A stretch of 64,000 nt of DNA, taken from contig NW_026705732.1 of NCBI RefSeq assembly GCF_029867415.1, forward strand, positions 186,001-250,000, written 5' to 3'. Made by a program: the position numbers and the translations under genes. The stretch comes from Vicia villosa. Its lineage: Eukaryota > Streptophyta > Magnoliopsida > Fabales > Fabaceae. The notes below the pieces were generated by a model. It did not search any database, was not told the origin of the DNA, and saw only the letters and a list, made by a program, of their open reading frames with translations. Position 1 is the stretch's first letter. The number at the start of each line of letters is the position of its first letter. Positions 45,644 to 56,830 of the stretch are shown piece by piece.

Positions 45644-47584
45644 CATCCATGGTTTTCCATGGGCTCTTAATTGCTTTGCTTGCTCGTTTGTTTAGAAAAT
45701 GTAGATGAAAGAGATAGGGACTTTAGCTTGTGAATAAGCGTTGCCCTTTTGAAAAATTATGAGAAAGAATATAATAAAAAGGTTTGAGCATTGCAAGGCA
45801 ATTAGGGGCAATTACCTTAAACTCAGATGATAGGTCTCTTTTTAGCCTTTCAGAATGAAAGGGTCTATCCTTGCCATAAAAGGGCAGGATGCCTTTCGCT
45901 TGGAGGTTGAAGGGTCATCGAAGCATCCTTTGCCATAAGACTGTCCCATGCCATAGAAGGGCAGGTAGTCTAAGGCAAGGATCAGAATAAGCCATTTCGT
46001 AGGCAGCCAGAAGATACCTCAGCCTTTTTCCGTAGGCAACTTCCGAGTGTCGAGGTCATATTTGTGTATCGAAGGCAGCATCATTTAGGGTCGTATGACC
46101 TTTAGTATTCGAGGCAGCATGGCTGAGGTATCTTCGAATTCGAGGGACGTGGCTTATTCTGCAAAAACACAAAGGCAACAGGCAACAAGGCAACAAGGCA
46201 ACAAGGCAACAGAGAGGTTACCCCAAAGGGTGCGTGTGTGCAACAATCACGTGATTATATTCAGATATTTATCTTTTAATTAGTTATTCTAATTCAGTTT
46301 AAGGCTTGCACTCCCTAAGATTACTAACCACGCAATATACAAAAGCAATAATAATATGGGGAAGGGAAATTGTAACCAGCGGAGGAAAGGGGATTTGTAA
46401 CCAGCGGATATAAAATAATAAGTCTGAACAAGTAATAATTAAATAAGGTCAAGGTTTTAGGGTTACCGACTATTCGAGCTTTGGCAATTGGCGAACCCTG
46501 GAAAGAAAGAAACATGGCAAACAAAAAAGGGTGAGTGCATTGTCAGGTTCGAAGGCAAACTTCATTAACCACAAAGAAAATAGAATAATAAATTAAAAGT
46601 AGAATAGAGAGAAGGTACTTAGCTTGGCATTTGCCTGACAGGGTTGAGGGCAAGGTTTGCCAGAAGCATCGACTCTGACCATTAGGAATGAGCAAAGAAA
46701 CAAATAAGGCGTGAGTGTATTACCAGATTCGAGGGCAAATGAGTTAACCCTAAAAATAAAGGAAGATAAATTAAATATAAACGAATAGAATGATAATAGG
46801 AGGCACTTAGCTTTGTATTTGATCTGATATGGTTGATAAGGCGTCTTTAGGGTTGACCCTGAAAAGAGACAAGGCAGAAAAAAGAAAAAGAATTCAGTGT
46901 AGGCGACGTTCATTTAAAGAGGCAAACCCTAATAAAAGAAAATAACATAGACTTAGAATTTTAAAATCGAGTACTTAACTTTTGGATTTTTGAAGGCGCG
47001 AAGTCGGGAGTAATCATATTGCTAACCCTGAAAGGCATAGAAAAGAAATATATTTTAGTGTATGGAATGATCTAAAAATAAGAAAATAACAAGCGATTCA
47101 ATTAATTATTGGTCTCGCGACCTAATTAATTAAATCGGGAAGATAAAATAAAATCGGGCACACAGATATTTTTTTATCAATCTTTTAGAATTCAAAATAA
47201 AATATATACGAAATTTCTAATAAAGAAAATAATTAAACATTAATTAAATTAAAAAAAACAAATATATAATCAAGATGAATATATAGAATAAATATTAGGT
47301 GTATAAATAAATGAAAAATAATCAATTAAAAATAATGTACATTAACATATAAATAAAATAGCTTATATGATGATAAATAAATATATAAAAAATTAAAAGA
47401 AAAACTTAGCTTATAATTGTGTGTGCTATGGCTGGGCGTCCATATGGTGATCCTCCGGTTCTGGTGTGTAGGATCCAAAGCATTTGACCATCTGACAGTT
47501 GGATTGTGAGGGGACGTGATGTGCATGATAAGGTTCCTACGTGTGATCTGGAAACAAAACCCATCAAAGAAAACAAAACCAAAA

Positions 47585-47656
47585 CATGCGGGAGGGATGG
47601 ATCGAACCTGCTCCCCCTTGGTTGTGATCCCACGCTTGCCAATGAGCCAACACGCC
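47585..47656 (-). other. tRNA-like block b, LTR3
   Basis: B box GGTTCGATCC at 47608-47599; same as LTR1 and LTR2. Confidence 0.6.
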
Positions 47657-48641
47657 TCTGATGTATATAACATACGAAACATAAAATAAATAAAATAGCA
47701 TAGCTTCGTTCAGACGCGCGCTTGGCAATTTGAATGGGCCAATGTCGTTGCGCCACGCATCATCTCCCACCTTGGGAAATTTGCAGAAACGATTTCGCAG
47801 CGCTCTTTCTTAAAGCGCTATAAAAGGTCCTTCTCTTTGGTACCTGCAAAAACGCATAGCATCCAAAACGCAACGAAAATTTTTCGCGAGCGCATATTTG
47901 TGATCGTCTAGACGCGACGAATCCCTTGGTACCCACAAATTGTCCTAATTCTTCCTAGAATGAGAAACCCCAATTTGAATTCTTAAACCCTAATAATGGC
48001 AGAATGCGCATAAGGGAGTAGTAATGCAATTAAACTTCCAGAAACGGTCAGAGAGTCAATACAAACACAAATATGTCATTAGAATTCAATTGTGATGCAC
48101 GTATCAATGGAATCGGAGTTAGTTCATAAGTGTACAAACCGTGAGTATTCGAAGGTGTTTCTGGCCGTGCAAGTTGATGGTAGCGATATGAATAGCTCCA
48201 GTAATCTTCCTTGAACGTGTTGGAATCCTTAAATCTCTCTACAACTCCTTGTAACACAAAAATTGAACTTGCTTTTTTCACCACTTTTTGCACTCGGGTA
48301 TGGGGGTTTTTGACTGCAGAATTCCTCTTCCCTGCGTATGGAATCCTTATGCTTATGTATAGGAATCAATTAGGTTTAATTTCTGGGCTTGGATCCACTT
48401 GATTTGCAAATTTTGGAAATTTGATTCATGGAAATCTTTCTATATTGATCAAATTTTATTCCAATCATATCCACTTTTATTTGCACGAATTTTTAATGAT
48501 TGGGAGGCATATTTGATTGATATCTTGACTAAAAAACCAAGCAAGAATCATATCTTTCATTTATTTATTATTTTATAATTAAATCATGATTTAAATATAT
48601 AAAAATCATAAAATAATTAATAAAAAATAAGATAAAAAGTT

Positions 48642-48712
48642 GGGGGAGGTGAGATTCGAACCCGGGACATTGTACCAGCAAACATTACACTCTTACCAAA
48701 TGTACCATTTCA
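48642..48712 (-). other. tRNA-like block a, LTR3
   Basis: B box GGTTCGAATC at 48662-48653; same as LTR1 and LTR2. Confidence 0.55.
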
Positions 48713-48769
48713 CTCATTTGAAATAAGTGATATTGGTAAATATAAGAGGGCAAATTTTGAGGTATGACA

Positions 48770-49446
<677 letters not shown>

Positions 49447-49454
<8 letters not shown>

Positions 49455-49760
49455 AATTAATATATCTTTTGTTAAAATATTAAATAGTTATTTAAAACAT
49501 TTTGAGTTGATGTAATTTTTATTAAATTAATCGATATTTAAACATATATTCAGTAAGTTGTTGCAACTCTTAAATATATGTATATTATTTTAAGACTGTT
49601 TGTATGAAAAAATTATAGAACTTTATAGTATGGTTTAAAAAGTAAATGATACTAAGTTAAAATTATTAGATAAAATAATATTTTCAATAACTATTTATAA
49701 ATAAATAGTTAAATTGTTTAAATTTAATATTTACATAAATAAGTAAGTTACTATACAGAT
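49447..49760. other. AT-rich spacer
   Basis: I see no ORF, repeat or element end here apart from the hAT target site at its right edge. Confidence 0.5.
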
Positions 49761-51302
49761 AGGGGTGGCCCTAAGCACGGGCTCGCGGGGCAGGAGCCCA
49801 GGGCCCCATAATTTTAGGGGCACCAAAATTTTTTTTATTAGCCCTATATATATTAAAAGAGAATTTTCTATTACAAAAATACTTGCTAAAAATATATATT
49901 TTTTAAATATTAGTTAACAAAATTATATGGGCTTTACTTAATAAAAGAATGTAATTTCTCATAAATAAAATATAGAGTAGAATAAAATCAATTAATATAT
50001 CCATAATTTTAGTAACTAAGAGTTTAATTAAGACACTAAAATTAAAACAATGATATAGAAAATATTTTTTACTATTGATCCCAAAATTAAGAGTGAAGCA
50101 CTACTTCAACTAGGTGAACAAGATAATAATCCCTAAAATAAGAGTGAAGTCGAATCTTTAGCAACTCATGAAATTGAAAACTTTGAATTTTTAGTAGCTA
50201 TGATTATTTTGTTTGAATTGTTAACTGTTGTTAATGAAATTAGCAAAAGTTTGTAACAAAAAAAAGACATGTGAATTAATGTGGCTATAGAACTAGTAAA
50301 AAGTTTGATCAAGTATTTTAAAAAATATAGAGAATCTGAATTTGTAAATGCTAAGGCTAGTGCTGAAAAGATTGTGAATGCAATAAAGATTGAATGTGTG
50401 TTTATTCAAAAATGTCAAATTAGTAGAAAACAACACTGATGAAAATCCATCTCAACCCACACAACTGAATCTTGAGTCTACTGAAGAGTCTTTTCGAAAT
50501 CATTATTTCTTATATATTGTAGATCAAAGAATTGACTCACTTGATAGAAGATTTGAGCAGTATAGCACATATGAAGATATTTTTGGATTCTTGTTTAGTA
50601 TTCAAAGGCTTAGATCATTAATTAATAGGAACTTGGAAGCATGTTGTAAACATCTTAAAATTTGTTTAAAACATGACGATTCTCTTGATGGTGAAATTTT
50701 GTTTGAAGAATTGAAAGTTATTAGAGAAGTTTTAACAATTGAATCAAAATCAAGCTATATGATATTGAGTTCTTTAAAGACTTTTAATTGTTTTCCTAAT
50801 GCACACATAAATTATAAAGTAATATTGACTATTTTTATCAGTGTTGCATCTACTGAAAGAAGTTTTTCTAAATTAAAATTATTAAAGTCTTATTTAAGGT
50901 CTACTATGTGACAAGATAGATTAAATAGTCTTGTGTTGATTTCAATTGAAAATAATTTTTTGAAGAACCTTGATTATGAACAAATTATTAACGATTTTGC
51001 GACATAAAATGCTAAGAGGATGATATTTAAATAATTTTAAAGGTTTGGTCAATTTTTTTATAGGAAAAAAGACGGGATCAAGAAGAAGAATAATAAGTCT
51101 CTTTATAGTGGTTTATGTTTTGATGTAGTATAAACATTGATTCAAATATGTATATATCTATTCTTTTTGCACAATGTCAAATGAAAATGTTTTTTTTTAT
51201 CCAATTATTTCTTTTATTCTTATATATTTATTGTTAAAAAATTATAGGGGCACCACTCTTTTGATTCGTCCAAGGCACCTAAATTCAAAGGACCGGCGTT
51301 GT
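49761..51302 (+). mobile_element. Internally deleted hAT transposon
   Basis: Starts aggggtggccctaagcacgg and ends near ...aaaggaccggcgttgt, whose complement resembles the start (imperfect terminal repeats). Flanks atacagat (49753-49760) and atatagat (51303-51310) form an 8-bp duplication with one mismatch, as for hAT. At about 1.5 kb it is shorter than an autonomous hAT and encloses a transposase fragment. Confidence 0.75.
50165..51007 (+). pseudogene. hAT transposase fragment with hATC dimerisation domain
   Basis: The transposase cuts and joins hAT element ends in the nucleus. Readable pieces: an N-proximal segment with stops (IENFEFLVAMII, about 50170-50400), then an open frame from about 50390 to 50911 with NHYFLYIVDQRIDSLDRRFE and YEDIFGFLFS. 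It ends in the hAT C-terminal dimerisation motif VASTERSFSKLKLLKSYLRS. A stop replaces the codon after STM, and the family-typical LNSLVLISIEN continues beyond it to about 51007. The zinc finger and most of the catalytic RNase H-like part are missing. It resembles plant proteins annotated as TTF-type zinc finger with HAT dimerisation domain. It is not functional. Confidence 0.8.
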
Positions 51303-51310
51303 ATATAGAT

Positions 51311-52154
51311 GTTGGAGTAAGTTGATTGTCATGGATTTCATTTTTATTTTATTTTATTTTTTATATTTTAAGATTTCATCCTAAAAAGGTAAGGGTGATG
51401 ACCACATGTTAATAGTTATTTATTTTTAAGATGAAGTCCTCTTGATTTTATCTTGTTTGCTTTATTATTAATTATTATAATCATTTTATGCGATTGCTTT
51501 ATGAGATAAGCATGGAAGATCTTTCTTCCTTTCTATGTCATTCTTTTTCCATTAATTTTGCGATAAGTATGAATTTGGAATTTCTATTAGTCAAGTTGGA
51601 AAAAATAATATTAAATAAATCAAATGTGAATATGTTGGTGATTTTATCTTATTATTTAAATACAAATTTTGTAATGCTTGTGTAAAAGTTTTTGATTTAA
51701 TCCTTGTAGCACATTTACACCTTGCTTCTAATATCTTATATCCTAATATCTAATATGTAGCTGCTTACTGTTGAAGGTTTATTTTAGTCATTAATTATCG
51801 CATAGAGAATTGTTTTCTACTCTCTCTTTCGTTTCTTTTCTAAGATGAAAGGTTATTTTCTTTGATTTTAATATAAACTATAGTAAAACGGAATCCAAAG
51901 CCTCCATTAACCAAAGAGAATACTACCTAGTCATATCTTGAAATTATACAAAATGTCGTAGTAGGTCCTTAGCAATCATCTCGCATATATAAAAGTTTGT
52001 GTATGACATCACTTGCCCCATCTTGTTAAGGTAGATATTACTTTGAATTAAAGTAGGCTAATATATTCAAAATTTATTTATTTATGAAGTACTCATAATT
52101 AGAATAATTAGAAGTAACACCATAAGTCATGAAACTTAAACGTGTAATTATCAA
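51311..52154. other. AT-rich spacer, no recognised feature
   Basis: The frame at 51488-51685 has no domain-like features. Nothing repeats within the stretch at a scale I can see. Confidence 0.5.
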
Positions 52155-52357
52155 CAAAATTTGGAGTAAGAATCCACTTCATTTCCTAAAAAAAAAAAAT
52201 AGAGGGTCTATTGTTATAATTTTGTGTGTATATTACAATTATTTCTAAAACATGTGACACATATCTACTATTTATTTTATTTTATACACATAAAATTATA
52301 GTAATAGACCCTCCACTTCATTTTAGAAAATGGAGTGGATCCCTACTTCAAAATTTG
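52155..52357. mobile_element. MITE with long terminal inverted repeats
   Basis: The left arm (caaaatttggagtaagaatcc) and its inverse at the right pair over about 75 bp per side, including inverted tagagggtctatt blocks. Centre about 50 bp. No coding capacity. The target duplication is unclear, so the superfamily is not assigned. Confidence 0.75.
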
Positions 52358-52444
52358 ATGACATGTTTATTTCCCGTGATGACATGTTTACTTCCCGTAT
52401 TGTGGTTAGATGGGCCATTGAGAAATATTTCAAAACGTTGCAAG

Positions 52445-53152
52445 TAGAGCTGTCAAATGGGCCGGCCCGACCCAGCCGCTTCGGCCCGGGGGGGGGGGGG
52501 GGGCAAAACATATAAAGGGCCTAAAGTGGGTCGGTCTGATAACTTCATGGGCTGTCAGAAATGAGCCCGACCCAGTTACTAATAGGCCCTGTGGCCCGAT
52601 GGACGAATCAGTCCTTTATTTTAATATTATAATTTTAAATTTATAAAAAGGATGCAATAAATAAAAGCTACATAACATAAGTAGAGAGTAATGATAAACT
52701 TAGTTAAGTGATATTTATAATATTCCTCAAATCAACATCCATATATACGAATCTCATGAAGATATTTATGTAAAAGTAGAGAGTAATTGAATATTATCTC
52801 TAATATTTATCAAAATTTCTCTTTATCTCACAACTATTTCCTTAACCATGTCATCTTGAAATATATCTTCATCCTCTTTAACTTTTCTTTTTCAATTAAA
52901 ATATTCTTATGCAATTATACCTTAGCTCAATATTTTTTCTCCAAAATTAACTAAAATTATTACAAAATTTTATTTTTAATGGGCCAGCCCGAAGCCCGCT
53001 AGGCCGGTCCGGCCCGTGAAAAACATAAGCCCGGTGGACCGGCCCAAAAAGATAGGGTTGTGTTTTTTAAAGGTTTTTTTGCGGCCCGGCCCATGATAAA
53101 ATATAGGGCTCGTGGGCCGGTCCAATGGACCGAGCCTATTTTGACAGCTCTA
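52445..53152. mobile_element. Non-autonomous hAT element with perfect 8-bp TSD
   Basis: 708 bp. Starts TAGAGCTGTCAAATGGG and ends with the inverse (CCTATTTTGACAGCTCTA). Flanked by GTTGCAAG at 52437-52444 and 53153-53160, an exact 8-bp duplication. GC-rich 'ggcccg' sub-terminal blocks surround an AT-rich core. A run of 16 G lies at 52488-52503. No transposase. Confidence 0.9.
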
Positions 53153-53160
53153 GTTGCAAG

Positions 53161-53569
53161 CATGATAAATGGGCATTTTTAATTCTGCATCATTTTACCT
53201 TGCAAACATAAAAATGATAAATATTAAATTTGCATTAAAAATGATAAACGTTAAATTCTGTATCAAATTAAAATTATAATAAATATTTTTTTTTATTTAA
53301 GAACTTGATGTTTTCTTAAAATTTTAAAAATATATAAAGTTTAAATAAATAAACCTAACGTTAAATTTATTTTGTAAAATTTAAAAATTGATTTTTTAAT
53401 CTAAAAAATAAATTATGTTTACCTTATAAAATCTCACGTTAATTTTAAATTTTTTTGTAATTAAAAAAATAATTCATGTATAAATTTAGAAATCTCACGT
53501 TAATTTAAATTATAAGTTTTTTTATTTTAAAAAAAATACTTTGATGTTTAAATAAATTATTTTGACTTA
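53161..53569. other. AT-rich spacer
   Basis: Phrases such as aaatctcacgttaattt recur near 53440 and 53490, but no gene or element end is evident. Confidence 0.45.
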
Positions 53570-53606
53570 TAAAAATAATAATAATAATAATAATAATAAT
53601 AACCAA

Positions 53607-53638
<32 letters not shown>

Positions 53639-53801
53639 CCAAAATAATAATAATAGTAATAATAATAATAGTAATAATATAATAATAATAATACATAGTT
53701 ATAATAACCATAATAATAATAATAATAATAAAAATAATAATAGTAATAATAATTATCATAATAATAATAATAATAATAATAACAATAATAATAATAATAA
53801 C
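53570..53801. repeat. (AAT)n microsatellite
   Basis: About 230 bp of imperfect AAT/ATA triplets. Its frames read as runs of Asn or Ile on either strand and are not genes. Confidence 0.9.
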
Positions 53802-54055
53802 CATGTTACAAATGAACTGATGATGTCTGACTATGCCTGAACAATGTCAGGAATTCAACTGATGATGGTTAACTATGTGTGAAGCATGTTACAAATGAAC
53901 TGAAGTTGGTCAACTATGTGTTAACCATGTTAGGGAGTCAACGGATGATGGTCAACAATGTGTGAAATATGTTATAGATGAACTGATGACAGACAACTAT
54001 GTGTTAATCATGTCAGGGAGTCAACTGATGATGGTCAACTATGTGTGAAGCATGT
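53802..54055. repeat. 41-42 bp tandem repeat, alternating two variants
   Basis: Units start near 53802, 53843, 53885, 53926, 53968 and 54009, at intervals of 41-42 bp. Odd units carry catgtta.a.atgaact and even units catgtcagggagtcaac, giving an ~83-bp higher-order period. It directly precedes, or forms the start of, the Tat element's 5' LTR. Confidence 0.8.
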
Positions 54056-54466
54056 TGTTCTGGACCGGCCCAATCACCCTTATTGGGCCAATCCAGCCTT
54101 TGGCCCAAGGCAATCTGGACACGCGCGTGACAGTCTCCCCCGGCCCGTTCCGGGCAAACACCGAAGACAACCGACCACGAGAGAGCCTCATGTCCGGTAA
54201 GCGGCCAACTCATGCGTTACCTAAATCCACGCCTTGGAAAGAGGAGCCAATTTCGCTTAGGGATACCCTATAAATAGCCCTCTAATCCTAGAGGGCAAGG
54301 TAATCTTTTCTTACCCCAAAATTTTCTCACTTTGTTGTACCTTGTGGATCACATACTTACTTTGGCATCGGAGTGCCTTGCAGGTACAACCCTTTTTTCC
54401 CCTCTCAACCGTTCCGGATATCAAGCCTTCTATGTTGCTGGCCATCTGATCTGCTCGGTAAGATCA
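54051..54466 (+). mobile_element. 5' LTR (at least its 3' part) of the Tat-lineage element
   Basis: The right end is fixed by the PBS at 54468. The left end is not certain: TGTTCTGG at 54054 is a candidate start, but the tandem repeats to the left could also belong to it. It contains a TATA box (54269-54276) and GC-rich blocks. I found no matching 3' LTR downstream, so the LTR limits cannot be tested here. Confidence 0.55.
54269..54276 (+). promoter_or_regulatory. TATA box of the Tat element LTR
   Basis: TATAAATA in ccctataaatagccctc, about 200 bp before the PBS; typical for a plant LTR promoter. Confidence 0.65.
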
Positions 54467-54467
54467 C

Positions 54468-54485
54468 TGGCACCGTCTGTGAGAA
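54468..54485 (+). other. Primer-binding site of the Tat element
   Basis: TGGCACCGTCTGTGAGAA, close to the TGGCGCCGTCTGTGGGAA type I recall next to Tat-lineage LTRs, one base after the LTR end. It differs from the family I/II PBS, so this element used another tRNA primer. Confidence 0.65.
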
Positions 54486-54579
54486 TTATAGCTTCCCCGT
54501 TTCCTTTTCTTGCACTTTCTTGATCCATTCTTGCATCCTACAAGAATCTGGGAACCAAAGCTCTAATCAACAACCATCC

Positions 54580-56387
54580 ATGGCTGACAATAACGAAGAC
54601 TCATCTTCATTAGACGCTGCGATGACCAACAAGAACGACATCTCTGTCGTCATACCGCCGCTCAGAAATACCGTCCCTCGAGACGGCATCACCGCGTCTC
54701 CGTCTCCGAAAGACCTCCAAGACGATGCCTTCCATCATCTCGAGGACACCGGTGGCAGAGACAACCGCGAAGAGGCTCTTGAAAACCCTTTCTCTTCCAA
54801 GGGCCAAGCTCCCCACAACCAAACCATGACAGCCGTTTTGGCCGCCCTTGCGCAGACAAACGCACTCATTCAGCAGCAGAGCGAAAGGATCGGAGCGCTT
54901 GAGTGGAAGAGCCGTTCAAAGACTCCTCTCAGCCACAAGTCTCGCTCTCAACGCGACGTAGTTCCCAAGAAACGCCCTCGTTCACCCTCCCCAGGGAGAA
55001 CGCGGGCCCCGCTTCCAAGAAAGGGTCAGGCGACCACCGCTCCTGGAACCGTTTGCGTTCCCCTCGACCAAAAAGAAGATTCAGGTCTCCTCCCGCGAAA
55101 CACGACGATGACCGCAGGCAACACCGACAGAGTCGCAGCAGGTCCTCCTCCCCCTCCGCCAGTGACGAAGAAGAAGAGCGTCGGGGCCCTTTGTCCCACA
55201 CAATCTTGGAAGCACCCCTCCCGGTCGGTCTTGAAAAACCCCCTCCGCTGGGCACATACGATGGGACCACCGATCCAGGCGAGCACATAGAGAACATTGA
55301 CGCCTTCATGGACTATAGAGGGGTGCCCGGTGCGATCAAATGTCGTTTATTCCCGACCACCCTGCGCAAAGGAGCCATGACGTGGTACAAAAGTTTGGCC
55401 AATGAGCCCATCACTTCATGGAAAGTGCTCGGAAAACTCTTCTCCAGGCACTTCACAGCCTCCCGGAGACACCCAAAATCAGAAGTGTCCTTGGAGGCTA
55501 TCATCCAAGGAAAAGACGAATCCCTCCGGGCGTACATAGAAAGGTTCAACAAAGAGGCCGTGCAGGTGTCCACGACAGCCCATATGAAAAAGTTCCTGCT
55601 CGAGCGAGGCCTCCGACCATGCTCAGACTTCGCCAAAGCCGTCGGAATTGAAACACCCACCACTTTGGACGAATTCTTCCTCAAGGCTCAAGCGTACATA
55701 CAATACGAGGAAAAAGAGGCGGCTCACGCAGTCCGCAACTCGAGACAAGAAGAGAACACTAAAGGTGCTCGTCAAGACGACTTTCGCCGGGGAACTGACA
55801 AGAAAAAAGAAGACAAAGGTCGGCACCCGAAAGACTACAAAGCGCCAGCAGGGAAGTTTCGGGAATACACCCCACTGAACACATCCCAGGAACGCATCTT
55901 GAACGAGTGCGCAAACGCAGAATTCCAAACGGGCAACGTCCACTTCCCAAAGTCCTTGCCCGCACGGCCGAACATGGACAAATCGAAGTTCTGCCGGTTC
56001 CATAAAGGCCACGGGCACAACACGGAAGACTGCATCCTCCTGAAAGACGCGATAGAGATACTAATCCGAGAAGGACACTTGAAACAGTGTGCGAAGAAAC
56101 AGGAGGCTGCCAAAGAAGCCAAGCCAGACACCGAAGAAAAACCAGCGGAAGATACGCCCGCTATGCAGGTGGCCATGAGTATCACTAGACCGGAAGACTT
56201 CTACCTCCCTGAATGGGCCGGGGCAACTTCCGCCCTTTCTCCTTACAGCCCGTGGAAATTCGCCCCTTCTGCCATGGTCATCTCCGGGGGAAGATTTAGC
56301 AAACTCACTGTCGGATCCGTAAAAACGAAAATTCGACAAACTAATCTCAGCAAGTTCGAGCAAAGCCGCTACCCTCGACCTGGCTAA
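54580..56387 (+). pseudogene. Gag of Tat-lineage Ty3/gypsy element, frameshifted
   Basis: Starts at ATG 54580 (MADNNEDSSSLDAAM) in one frame and must change frame between about 54900 and 55030; after this the frame is open to 56387. The N-terminal third is hydrophilic with Arg/Ser-rich stretches. A retrotransposon gag core follows at about 55280-55720 (AMTWYKSLANEPITSW). Then a Lys/Glu-rich linker, a zinc knuckle CRFHKGHGHNTEDC near 55990-56031 (C-x2-H-x4-H-x4-C), and a tail before the protease. Codon use is GC-richer than in families I and II. The frameshift makes it inactive unless it is a sequencing error. Confidence 0.85.
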
Positions 56388-56830
56388 AGGCGGCTCATCC
56401 TCCATATCTTTCTACAAGGATGAACTGCCCGGCGGAGCGCCCATTACGACCATCCCCCTCCTTATCCGAGCCCGGATGGCCAACTTTGACGTGCGCCACA
56501 TTTTAGTCGATCAAGGAAGTTTAGTGGACATCATGTACTCCCAGTTATTCAAGACGTTGCAACTGAACGACAACCACCTCACCCCTTACGTAGGGTCCGA
56601 CCTACAAGATTTCAACAGCACCATGACTAAACCATGGTGATTCGTCGAGCTCATCGTTTCGATCGGGTCGGCAGAAACCGCAAGGGCCGTCAAAGTCCAG
56701 TTCCTGGTCATTGATTGCCCCTCAATCTACCAGTGCATCTTAGGGCGCCTGACGCTGGCCGAACTAATCGCAGTCCCCTCGACCGTACATCTCAAGCTTA
56801 TGTACTACACAGCCAAAGGGCAAGTTGCGA
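56350..56830 (+). pseudogene. Aspartic protease region of the Tat element
   Basis: In the frame one step from the end of gag, the text runs GGSSSISFYKDELPGG, then the active-site region HILVDQGSLVDIMY (Asp-Gln-Gly in place of the usual Asp-Thr/Ser-Gly), and ends with VKVQFLVIDCPSIYQCILGR. A TGA at 56638-56640 interrupts it after TKPW. The protease would cut the gag-pol polyprotein. The same frame continues into RT, so only the gag-pro junction needs a frame change. Confidence 0.8.

Larger units (their letters stand above)
21591..48769 (-). mobile_element. Family I tandem retroelement array: LTR-internal-LTR-internal-LTR
   Basis: Three near-identical ~3.3-kb LTRs (21591-24679, 30376-33679, 45467-48769) alternate with two internal regions (24680-30375, 33680-45466). 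The second internal region equals the first once the nested solo LTR is removed (5696 against 5695 bp). All parts are on the minus strand. CCCAT flanks only the outermost ends, so the 27.2-kb unit reflects one integration followed by duplication of an LTR-internal unit, most simply unequal recombination between LTRs. Each internal copy has an intact gag and no pol, so the element is non-autonomous. PBS, leader, 3' repeats and polypurine tract are those of an Ogre/Tat-like Ty3/gypsy element. Confidence 0.9.
45467..48769 (-). mobile_element. Family I LTR3 (right, outer 5' LTR)
   Basis: 3303 bp, keeps the 215-bp segment missing from LTR1. A few substitutions separate it from LTR2 (e.g. ttgaggtatgaca against ttggggtatgaca at its sense start). 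It is followed at once by CCCAT and the right part of the split MITE. Stem-loop at 45617-45643; tRNA-like blocks at 47585-47656 and 48642-48712. Confidence 0.9.

Noticed and set aside
50390..50911. Intact domesticated hAT-derived gene
   Set aside because: It lies between hAT ends with an imperfect target duplication, its upstream homologous part is full of stops, and a stop cuts the dimerisation domain.
53505..53840. Open frames on both strands rich in Asn or Ile
   Set aside because: Pure product of the (AAT)n microsatellite.
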